Below are positions 53,737 through 61,770 of a stretch of 64,000 nucleotides of DNA, piece after piece (the first letter of the stretch is position 1; every line of letters starts with the position of its first letter). Location: NCBI RefSeq assembly GCF_963422545.1, contig NZ_OY730230.1:535762-599761 (forward strand), written 5' to 3'. The DNA comes from an uncultured Flavobacterium sp. Its GTDB lineage: Bacteria > Bacteroidota > Bacteroidia > Flavobacteriales > Flavobacteriaceae. The translations under genes were made by a program, and so were the position numbers. The notes under the pieces were generated by a model. It was not told where the DNA came from. It was given only the letters and a program-made list of their open reading frames with translations, and made no database searches.

Positions 53737-55047
53737 ATGAATACTAAAGTTTTATTCAATACTTTAATACTGTTCTTGTTTTGCACTATAAAAATAAATG
53801 CGCAAGAAGTCTTGACTATTGAAGATGCTATGAAAATAGCGTTGGAGAATAATTTTGAAATTAAAATTGCCAAGAACAATTCGAAAATAAGTGAGACAAA
53901 TGTAACGGTAGGAAACGCCGGAATGCTGCCTAAAGCTACTGCTTCAATCACAGACAACAACAGCGTTACAAATTCGTCTCAAACACGTCAGGACGGAACT
54001 TCGACATCTTTAAATAATGCCAAAAACAACAACTTAAACTATGGTGTAAGTTTAGGCTGGACCGTTTTTGACGGTATGAAAATGTTTGCCAAATTAGACC
54101 AATTAAAAGAGCTTCAAAAATTAGGTGATTCTGAATTAAAAAGCACTATTCTTGTAAAAATTGGTCAGGTAAATTCGGCATATTACGACTTAGTTCAGCA
54201 ACAACATCAATTATCAGCTTTAGACACTACAATTGTAATTTCTAAACAAAGGTTAACGTTGGCGCAAAATCGTTTCACTATCGGGAAAGCTTCAAAATTA
54301 GAGGTTTTAAATGCTCAGGTTGATTTAAACTCTGATCAGGTTGCTTTTTTAAGACAAAAAGAATCCTATAAAAATGCTAAAATTTTATTGAATCAATATT
54401 TAGCCCGTGATCCTAAAATAGACTTTACGGTAACTGATTTGGTTACGGTCGATAATAAATTAGTTTTGGCTGATTTAATGGAATTAGCACAGAAACAAAA
54501 CCCTGGTTTAGAATCTCAAATCATTAGTAAACGAATTGCCGAATTACAGCTTAAACAAGTAAAAGCGAATCGTTATCCTGTTGTAAACCTGACTTCGGGA
54601 TACAATTTTGCAGAAAGCCAGTCTAGTTTAGGTTTTACAAGTTCATCGTCTTCAAAAGGTTTTAGCTATGGTTTTAATGCAACTCTAAACATTTTTGATG
54701 GTTTAAACCAACATCGAAATGAAAAGGTAGCTAAACTGCAAATCGAGAATTCTCAAATTGCAATCGAACAGCAAAACATGGTTCTAAATACACAATTGAG
54801 CACCGCTTTTCAAACTTATTTAACCAATCTTGAATTGATCGATTTAGAAGAAGATAACGAAGCAATCGCAAAACAAAATCTAGACATTACATTAGATAAA
54901 TTCAGAATTGGAACCATTACAACTCTTGATTTTAGAACGGCTCAGTTAAATTATGTAAACGCAAAAGTACGTTACAGCAATGCCCAATATGAAGCAAAAT
55001 TATCTGAAATTGCGTTGAAAGAATTAGCCGGAAATATTAATTTTTAA
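53737..55047 (+). CDS. TolC-family outer membrane efflux protein
   Basis: 436 aa with a signal peptide ending KINAQ. Two OEP repeats: LTIEDAMKIALENNFEIKIAKNN and the second-half equivalent, each followed by long helices (QRLTLAQNRFTIGKASKLEVLNAQVDLN; NLDITLDKFRIGTITTLDFRTAQLNYVNAK) and strands. Forms the outer membrane channel of the RND system. It is 70 bp after the pump and 26 bp before the bestrophin gene. Confidence 0.95.
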   Translation: MNTKVLFNTLILFLFCTIKINAQEVLTIEDAMKIALENNFEIKIAKNNSKISETNVTVGNAGMLPKATASITDNNSVTNSSQTRQDGTSTSLNNAKNNNLNYGVSLGWTVFDGMKMFAKLDQLKELQKLGDSELKSTILVKIGQVNSAYYDLVQQQHQLSALDTTIVISKQRLTLAQNRFTIGKASKLEVLNAQVDLNSDQVAFLRQKESYKNAKILLNQYLARDPKIDFTVTDLVTVDNKLVLADLMELAQKQNPGLESQIISKRIAELQLKQVKANRYPVVNLTSGYNFAESQSSLGFTSSSSSKGFSYGFNATLNIFDGLNQHRNEKVAKLQIENSQIAIEQQNMVLNTQLSTAFQTYLTNLELIDLEEDNEAIAKQNLDITLDKFRIGTITTLDFRTAQLNYVNAKVRYSNAQYEAKLSEIALKELAGNINF

Positions 55048-55073
55048 TTAAATTTGTTTCAAAACAAACTTTA

Positions 55074-55937
55074 ATGATCTCATATAACACCAAGGATTGG
55101 TTTACTTTTATTTTTCATTTTCATAAATCAGATACCGTTAGAAAGTTGTTTCCAATTATGGTTGCTATCGGTATTTACTCTGCAGCAGTTGGTTATCTTG
55201 AAGTGGAATATTTCAAAATTGGAAAAAACGATTACATCCACAACATTCCAATTATGCACGGAATGTTAGGTTTTGTCATTTCGTTATTGCTTGTTTTTAG
55301 AACCAATACGGCTTATGATCGTTGGTGGGAAGGACGAAAATTATGGGGAGGTCTTGTAAACAATAGTCGTAATCTGGCTATTAAACTTTCGGCAATGTTA
55401 AAGGATGAAAATGATCGTAAATTCTTTAGAAAATTCATTCCTGCATACGCTTCAGTTCTACACAAACATCTTCATGATGATGACACCAGTAAACAACTTT
55501 TTGAAGATGTTGATTTAGAAATTGATCATCATAAACACAAGCCAAATCAGGTAAAACGAATGATGTTTCATAAAATTAATGATTTGTACGATGCAAAAAA
55601 AATCACTGGAGATCAACTCATTATTTTAAACGAAGAACTACAATCCTTTACAGATATTTGTGGCGCTTGCGAGCGAATAAAAAACACCCCCATTCCCTAT
55701 TCTTACAGTGCATTTATAAAAAAATTCATTTTCTTTTATACCATGACATTGCCTTTTGGTTATTCTGTTAGTCTAGGATATTTGGTAGCTCCTGTCGTGG
55801 TTTTTATTTTTTATGTATTGGCGAGTTTAGAACTAATTGCCGAAGAAATTGAAGATCCGTTTGGTGATGATGAGAATGATTTACCAACGAAAAAAATCTC
55901 AGAGAACATTAAAAAGCACATCGAGGAATTAATTTGA
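55074..55937 (+). CDS. Bestrophin-family (UPF0187) ion channel
   Basis: 287 aa. Family segments LLVFRTNTAYDRWWEGRKLWGGLVNNSRNL and the C-terminal SLELIAEEIEDPFGDDENDLP are present, with about four hydrophobic segments. Bacterial bestrophins form pentameric cation- or anion-permeable channels in the inner membrane. It begins 26 bp after the TolC stop, so it is likely the fourth gene of the efflux operon; a functional link, for example charge balance during efflux, would be inference. Confidence 0.93.
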   Translation: MISYNTKDWFTFIFHFHKSDTVRKLFPIMVAIGIYSAAVGYLEVEYFKIGKNDYIHNIPIMHGMLGFVISLLLVFRTNTAYDRWWEGRKLWGGLVNNSRNLAIKLSAMLKDENDRKFFRKFIPAYASVLHKHLHDDDTSKQLFEDVDLEIDHHKHKPNQVKRMMFHKINDLYDAKKITGDQLIILNEELQSFTDICGACERIKNTPIPYSYSAFIKKFIFFYTMTLPFGYSVSLGYLVAPVVVFIFYVLASLELIAEEIEDPFGDDENDLPTKKISENIKKHIEELI

Positions 55938-56048
55938 TAAAATAGTGGTGCTAAAATCGTAAAATACTCAATTTTAAGCCCTTTTATACAAAATAAAAAC
56001 AGCTCGAAAAAACCAAATAAATTGTTTCTTACTACAACACGCAATCCT

Positions 56049-56056
56049 TATATTTG
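56049..56056 (+). promoter_or_regulatory. Bacteroidota -7 box for pheT
   Basis: TATATTTG, an exact TAnnTTTG match, 29 bp before the pheT ATG. TTG at 56022-56024 lies 24 bp upstream, a somewhat long spacer. Confidence 0.42.
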
Positions 56057-56085
56057 TATCCTTATACAAGAACAAAAAAGTTAAC

Positions 56086-58506
56086 ATGAAAATATCTTAC
56101 AACTGGTTAAAACAATTCATTAAAACAGACTGGACATCTGAGCAAACTTCAGAATTACTAACAGATTTGGGTCTGGAAGTAGAAGTTGTCGAGAAGTACC
56201 AATCGATTAAAGGCGGATTAGAAGGAGTTGTTGTAGGACACGTACTTACTTGCGAAAAACACCCTGACGCTGACAGATTAAAAGTTACTACTGTAAATAT
56301 TGGTTTAGAAGCTCCTATACAAATTGTTTGTGGTGCAGCTAATGTTGCTGCCGGACAAAAAGTACCTGTTGCGACTATCGGAACCATTTTATATGATAAA
56401 GACGGGGTTGAATTTACCATTAAAAAAGGAAAAATTCGCGGAGTGGAAAGTCACGGAATGATTTGCGCTGAAGATGAATTAGGTTTAGGTACAAGCCACG
56501 ACGGAATCATGATTCTTGACGATGCATTAGTACCTGGAACAGCTGCTTCAGAGGTATTTCAGATTGCAAATGATGAAGTTTTCGAAATCGGATTAACACC
56601 TAATCGTGCTGATGCGATGAGTCATTTTGGTACTGCCCGCGATTTAAGAGCTGGAATGTTGCAACGTGGTGTAAATGTCGAATTGATTACACCATCTGTA
56701 AGTAATTTTAGAGTAGAAATGCGTACTTTAAAAATTGATGTGAATGTCGAAGAGCCTTTGTTGGCGCCTAGATATTGTGGTGTTACCATTTCAGGAATTT
56801 CTGTTCACGAATCTCCAAGCTGGTTACAGGATCGTTTAAAAGCTATTGGATTAACTCCAAAAAATAATATTGTTGACGTTACTAATTATGTTTTACACGA
56901 ATTAGGACAACCTTTGCACGCGTTTGATGCTGCAAAAATCAACGGAAAAATTATCGTAAAAACACTTCCGGAAGGCACAAAATTCACCACTTTAGACGAT
57001 GTTGAAAGAACATTACACAAGGAGGATTTAATGATTTGTGACGAAAAAGGACCGCTTTGTATTGCGGGTGTTTTTGGTGGGAAAAAATCCGGTGTAACTG
57101 AAGGAACTACTTCTATATTCTTAGAAAGTGCCTATTTTGATGCTGTTAGCATTCGTAAAACAGCTAAAAGACACCAATTAAATACCGATGCTTCTTTTAG
57201 ATTTGAAAGAGGAATTGACCCAACAATTACAGAATATGCTCTAAAACGTGCAGCACTTTTAATTCAGGAAGTTGCCGGCGGAAAACTAACTTCTGATGTT
57301 GTTGAGGTTTATCCTAAAAAAGTAGAAGATTTCTCTGTTTTATTGAATTTCAGCCATGTTTCGAAAATTATCGGACAGGAAATTCCAAAAGATACCATCA
57401 AAAAAATATTAGTTTCTTTAGATATTAAAGTAAACAGCGTTTCTGATTCTGGTTTAGGTTTAACAATACCGGCTTACCGTGTTGATGTTCAGCGTGAAAT
57501 TGATGTAATCGAAGAAATTTTGAGAGTTTACGGTTATAACAACATTGAATTCTCTAAAAAATTCAATGCTACAGTTTCTAATTCACCAAGAACAGAAGAT
57601 TACAAAGTTCAAAACGTAATTGCAGGACAATTGAATTCGCAAGGTTTTCATGAAATGATGGCGAACTCGTTGACAACTGCCGCTTACGCGAAATTATCAA
57701 CTGTTTTAAAAGAAGAACACAATGTTACGATGTTGAATCCTTTAAGCAGTGATTTGGCAACAATGCGTCAATCTTTATTGTTTTCTGGTTTAGAGGCAAT
57801 TTCATATAATATCAACCGAAGAAATTCTGATTTGAAATTGTTCGAATTTGGAAAATCATATCATAAATACCTTAACGGTTACGAGGAGCATAAACACCTG
57901 ACTTTGTTGATTTCTGGTAACAGAAACAAAGAAAGCTGGACAAACCCGCAAAAAGTAACTGATTTCTTTTTATTGAAAGGATATGTAAAAGGAATTTTGG
58001 CGCGTTTAGGAATTGATAAAATTTCAAATGCACCGGTACAAACTGATATTTTCTCTGAAGGAACAGCAATTTGCTACAACAGTGACACATTGGTTGAAAT
58101 GGGGGTTGTTAAAAAATCGATATTGAAACATTTCGGAATCAAACAAGATGTTTATTATGCTGATTTCAACTGGGATCTGATTCTGAAAATCATTACCGGA
58201 AAAATTAAATACAGTGAAATACCTAAATACCCTGAAGTTCGTAGAGATTTAGCTTTATTAATCGATCATAATATCACTTATGAGCATATTTATAATTTGG
58301 CAAAACAAACGGAGAAAACGCTTTTAAAAGACATTAATTTATTTGATGTTTATGAAGGTAGCAAACTTCCGGAAGGCAAAAAATCGTATGCTTTGAGTTT
58401 TACTATTCAGGACAATACTAAAACACTTACAGATGCTCAAATTGATAAAATCATGTCGAAATTGCAACAAACTTTTGAAACTGAAATTGGAGCTGTTTTA
58501 AGATAA
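56086..58506 (+). CDS. pheT: Phenylalanine-tRNA ligase beta subunit
   Basis: 806 aa, full length. Domains in order: tRNA-binding EMAP-like domain (about 40-150), B3/B4 editing domain (about 210-390, with HELGQPLHAFDAAKI and ESAYFDAVSIRKTAKRHQLNTDASFRFERG), B5 DNA-binding-like domain (about 400-475), catalytic-like core (about 490-690) and C-terminal FDX-ACB (about 710-806, YPEVRRDLALLID). It pairs with PheS, which is not adjacent. Split pheS and pheT are usual in Bacteroidota. Confidence 0.97.
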   Translation: MKISYNWLKQFIKTDWTSEQTSELLTDLGLEVEVVEKYQSIKGGLEGVVVGHVLTCEKHPDADRLKVTTVNIGLEAPIQIVCGAANVAAGQKVPVATIGTILYDKDGVEFTIKKGKIRGVESHGMICAEDELGLGTSHDGIMILDDALVPGTAASEVFQIANDEVFEIGLTPNRADAMSHFGTARDLRAGMLQRGVNVELITPSVSNFRVEMRTLKIDVNVEEPLLAPRYCGVTISGISVHESPSWLQDRLKAIGLTPKNNIVDVTNYVLHELGQPLHAFDAAKINGKIIVKTLPEGTKFTTLDDVERTLHKEDLMICDEKGPLCIAGVFGGKKSGVTEGTTSIFLESAYFDAVSIRKTAKRHQLNTDASFRFERGIDPTITEYALKRAALLIQEVAGGKLTSDVVEVYPKKVEDFSVLLNFSHVSKIIGQEIPKDTIKKILVSLDIKVNSVSDSGLGLTIPAYRVDVQREIDVIEEILRVYGYNNIEFSKKFNATVSNSPRTEDYKVQNVIAGQLNSQGFHEMMANSLTTAAYAKLSTVLKEEHNVTMLNPLSSDLATMRQSLLFSGLEAISYNINRRNSDLKLFEFGKSYHKYLNGYEEHKHLTLLISGNRNKESWTNPQKVTDFFLLKGYVKGILARLGIDKISNAPVQTDIFSEGTAICYNSDTLVEMGVVKKSILKHFGIKQDVYYADFNWDLILKIITGKIKYSEIPKYPEVRRDLALLIDHNITYEHIYNLAKQTEKTLLKDINLFDVYEGSKLPEGKKSYALSFTIQDNTKTLTDAQIDKIMSKLQQTFETEIGAVLR

Positions 58507-58529
58507 AAACATATTTCCTCATAAATTCA

Positions 58530-58568
58530 AACCCGACAGATTTTTATAAACTGTCGGGTTCTTTTTTT
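58530..58568 (+). terminator. Intrinsic terminator of pheT
   Basis: AACCCGACAG (58530-58539) and CTGTCGGGTT (58551-58560) form a 10-bp stem followed by C and seven T. Confidence 0.88.
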
Positions 58569-58584
58569 GTTTCAAGTTTTTTTT

Positions 58585-58684
58585 GTTTCAAGTTTCAAAT
58601 TTCAAGTTTGCTGGAATGTGTTAGTTAACCGCAAAGCTTTGCTGTAAAATTATGTTCAAAGCAGAGCAACCTGAAACTTGAAAC
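58585..58684. repeat. GTTTCAAGTTTC inverted repeat, copy 2
   Basis: GTTTCAAGTTTC at 58585-58596 and GAAACTTGAAAC at 58673-58684 form exact arms; extra partial copies lie at 58569 and 58601. The same 12-mer pair is found at 31460-31510. It lies in the convergent region between pheT and the muramidase gene. Confidence 0.65.
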
Positions 58685-58706
58685 CTGAAACAAAAAAAAC
58701 AAAAAT

Positions 58707-59531
58707 TTACGATCTAAACTTCAAATAGGCTTTCATTAGTTTTTCGTCGTATTTATTGGTTCTATATCCTTTTCCGTTATATCTCAAAGCAAAATCGGCC
58801 CATTTTTTATCTCTCAAGTAGCCAATCAGTTTATTTGTTTTCAAAAACAATCCGAAAGCTTTAAGATGTTCTCCTTCGTTCAGATACATTTTTTCAACAA
58901 ATTCATCAATAGTACCATATCCGATAGTAAGTGCATTATAACCCATAATTTGATACAAACCCCATGAAGCCGAACATTTTGCAGCGTCGCTAAATCTCTT
59001 ATCCGGATTTATATTAATTGCTTTTTCTAAACGTGTATATTCTGCTGCTCCTCCCACATAATATTTTTTAGTCTGATTTTCATACAAAATATCCCGAGTA
59101 TTGGCGTTTGCATACGTACCTGGATTTATACCTCTAACTTCGAGCTGCCTCCAAAAAACATGGCCTTCAAACAAAATTTTCGGGCGTCCGTCTACCAGAA
59201 AACCCTTCCCTCCGCTTTCGACTTCATTAACCGCTTTTACGACAGCCAATTCGAGATCATGTTCATTTGCAAAATCAATTAAATCTTGTTCTGAAAGCAA
59301 TTTATTGTTCGTCGAAAATCCGTTTTTGCTTTTTTCAATCAAAGTAGACCAGGTTTTTAATCCAACAATTCCATCTACAACCAAACTATTCTTTAATTGA
59401 AAATCTCTAACTGCTTTATCTGTCGCAACACTAAAAGAATCAGATACTATAACGCTATATTTCAATTTTAAGAGAAGTTCATTTAAATAATATACTTCAC
59501 TTGATTTTACACCTAATTTTATCGTTCTCAT
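58707..59531 (-). CDS. N-acetylmuramidase (DUF3380) with peptidoglycan-binding domain, no signal peptide
   Basis: 274 aa. Residues about 1-68 are a PG_binding_1 domain (LGVKSSEVYYLNELLLKLKY, then FQLKNSLVVDGIVGLKTW). Residues about 80-274 are the muramidase domain used by phage endolysins: VVKAVNEVESGGKGFLVDGR with the catalytic Glu, ILFEGHVFWRQL, SASWGLYQIMGYN, and FALRYNGKGY. It should cleave between MurNAc and GlcNAc. There is no signal peptide, so an export device, lysis or a holin would be needed. Its ATG overlaps the stop of the 720 aa gene (59528-59531, ATGA), so the two are translationally coupled. Confidence 0.9.
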   Translation of the reverse strand: MRTIKLGVKSSEVYYLNELLLKLKYSVIVSDSFSVATDKAVRDFQLKNSLVVDGIVGLKTWSTLIEKSKNGFSTNNKLLSEQDLIDFANEHDLELAVVKAVNEVESGGKGFLVDGRPKILFEGHVFWRQLEVRGINPGTYANANTRDILYENQTKKYYVGGAAEYTRLEKAININPDKRFSDAAKCSASWGLYQIMGYNALTIGYGTIDEFVEKMYLNEGEHLKAFGLFLKTNKLIGYLRDKKWADFALRYNGKGYRTNKYDEKLMKAYLKFRS

Positions 59532-61690
59532 GACTTTTTATTTATAGTTATTTTTGATGATGTCAAGAAGTTAAAAACATCATTTCTGGAACTTACCAGA
59601 TTGTCATTTTTGTCAAAATAATTGACTTTATACGAAATTAAAGTATTGCTGTTAAGACTGTTCTTAATGATAAAATTGAACAGAATTGGTGTTGAAAATT
59701 CAGATTTTAAACGTTCGATAATAAATTTACTTCCCGTGTCCTGAACCGTCAATTCGATCGTTATTTTACTTGTGGCCGCGGCTTGGCTCTTTATTTCTAC
59801 CTGAATATATCTGTTGTAACTTGTTGATTGAGAAACAACCTGATTAAACTCTGAACTAATGTTTTCGATATTTTCAAAATCAAAAAATACATTTTTCAAG
59901 GTATCTGTGGCAGTTGGATTAATTGTTGCAAAATCTAAGAGTTTAGTATCATTACTGATAAGCTCCGGATAGTTCTTGAAAAAAGTACTGTTAAGGTAAG
60001 TTATATTTTGATTGTAAACCAATAAAATCGAACTGAGTTTACAATTTGAGATAGATTGATTGCTGATTTGTATTTTTTTTGCTGTATTATCAATCGAAGC
60101 TTCCAGAATTTCGCCAATGGTATTTTCAATATTCAGCTCGATAATACTTGTGTCTTTTATTTCTTTATGCTTAAAATTGATGTTTGCATATTGAGTAATT
60201 GTATTATTTAAGGCATTAATCATAATACTTGCTTCAGATAGATTTTCTGTTGACAGATCAAACAAAAAGTGCTTGCCATCTGTGGCGATATCAGATTTCT
60301 GCAAAAAATAATTTCCAGAAACTTCATATTCAGTCTCAATATCATTTGGGAACAGAAACTGAACTTTATCAAAATAATCTGCTTTATCGCCATCAATAAA
60401 ATTATCATTCAGTAATGCAATTTTTAATTTGGCAAGGTCAAAATCAGAGAGATTTGGACCAACGGCAAATTGGAAACTAATTTTAGAAATTTCTTCAGAA
60501 GTACTTGTTCCTTCTTCATAAGCATGAAAAATAGTCGAAATACAAGGTTTCATCGTATTTAAATCCTTAGAAAGACTATAAATCTTTGAAATCAGCAAAA
60601 AGGTATTGGGCTGTACCATAGATTTATAAATGGATAATTTACTAAAATTATATCCCGAAACAAATATTTGCCTGAACTGAGAAAAATCTTCATTTAAATT
60701 GAAAGGATTAGTTATAAACGGACCATTAACGTCGCGATATAAACTTGTTGCAGCATTAGCTGAAAGCGGATAACTCAAAGTTTTATTGACTTTTAAAAGA
60801 AATGTGCTCTTAACATATTCTTCCTGATCACCATCTATTATATTATTATCCCGCTGAATCTCTGAAATCATTATTTTTGGCGCAACGGTATTCATTGCCG
60901 CTGATTTGACCATTAACGGACTACTTATAAGTGTAGCTCTGGGTTGCAGTGTTGCTTTTGGAGTAATCAAATCTTTTGTACTAATGGTCTGTTTTCTTAA
61001 AACCGAAAGATCTTTGGCAAACAAAAAATTTCGTTTCAATTTTGAATATCCTTTAAAATCAAAGAATAAATCAATATCACATTTTATTGCAGGTATATTA
61101 GAAATCAGATTTATAAAGGCAATTTTTACTGCTTCGTCAATCAAATCAAACTGAATTTCCTGCGTCACTGTATTAATGACTCCGTTGATTTTTATAACGT
61201 CATGATTTACTTTTAAATTTAAAATGGCTTCTCGCAGGTTCAACAAAATACTCTTTTCGTTTACCTGTAATGGTTTGTTTTTAGCGCTGTATTTAAGCGT
61301 TACTTTTCCCATTAAACCACTTTTTTTTGCTAGTTTATCAGGTACATCCTCATAATAAAAAATAGTACCATTATTGGGTTCTACTTCAATTTGAGGAAAG
61401 AATAATGTAATCTCATTATTAAAATAATCTTTGAAGGAATCATTCTCTGTAATAGCATTAGCTCCTTCAATAAGAGGAAAATAGCTTTCGAATATTGGAA
61501 AACCTATTATAATAGGAGTTGGTTTTATATCTATCGAATGAATTATAGGATGCTCAATAACCCTAAAATCATCATCTTTTTTTATTGTTGCAGCGGTAAA
61601 TGTAGTGCTGGGTTTTGCCGGCTCAAGATTGAATCTGTTTATAGGAACCAATTTTGTTCCGTCGAGCTTAAAGGTATTTAATTCTGGCAT
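59528..61690 (-). CDS. 720 aa protein of unknown family, coupled to the muramidase
   Basis: No family recognised. It begins MPELNTFKLDGTKLVPINRFN, without a signal peptide or membrane span. Composition is rich in Ile, Asn, Phe, Ser and Lys; it reads as a mostly beta protein with several strand-rich blocks. A pattern (R/E)xxxNxIDGD(Q/K)xxY occurs twice (near residues 280-290, NNIIDGDQEEYVKS, and 425-435, NDNFIDGDKADYFDK), each followed by a hydrophobic strand, which suggests two copies of one domain. It lies 80 bp after the 671 aa gene, with a terminator-like hairpin between. A structural or delivery protein for the muramidase is one possibility. Confidence 0.85.
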   Translation of the reverse strand: MPELNTFKLDGTKLVPINRFNLEPAKPSTTFTAATIKKDDDFRVIEHPIIHSIDIKPTPIIIGFPIFESYFPLIEGANAITENDSFKDYFNNEITLFFPQIEVEPNNGTIFYYEDVPDKLAKKSGLMGKVTLKYSAKNKPLQVNEKSILLNLREAILNLKVNHDVIKINGVINTVTQEIQFDLIDEAVKIAFINLISNIPAIKCDIDLFFDFKGYSKLKRNFLFAKDLSVLRKQTISTKDLITPKATLQPRATLISSPLMVKSAAMNTVAPKIMISEIQRDNNIIDGDQEEYVKSTFLLKVNKTLSYPLSANAATSLYRDVNGPFITNPFNLNEDFSQFRQIFVSGYNFSKLSIYKSMVQPNTFLLISKIYSLSKDLNTMKPCISTIFHAYEEGTSTSEEISKISFQFAVGPNLSDFDLAKLKIALLNDNFIDGDKADYFDKVQFLFPNDIETEYEVSGNYFLQKSDIATDGKHFLFDLSTENLSEASIMINALNNTITQYANINFKHKEIKDTSIIELNIENTIGEILEASIDNTAKKIQISNQSISNCKLSSILLVYNQNITYLNSTFFKNYPELISNDTKLLDFATINPTATDTLKNVFFDFENIENISSEFNQVVSQSTSYNRYIQVEIKSQAAATSKITIELTVQDTGSKFIIERLKSEFSTPILFNFIIKNSLNSNTLISYKVNYFDKNDNLVSSRNDVFNFLTSSKITINKKS

Positions 61691-61725
61691 GGTGTTTCGT
61701 TTTTATGATTAATAATCATTAGAAA

Positions 61726-61753
61726 ACAAAAGGGACATAAAATGTCCCTTTGT
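61726..61753 (-). terminator. Terminator-like hairpin between the 671 aa and 720 aa genes
   Basis: AAAGGGACAT (61729-61738) and ATGTCCCTTT (61742-61751) form a 10-bp stem with a 3-nt loop; the minus strand continues TTGTTTTCT. Placed 20 bp after the 671 aa stop, it could end most transcripts there and leave the 720 aa and muramidase genes at a lower level. Confidence 0.6.
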
Positions 61754-61770
61754 TTATTGTATCAAAAAAA

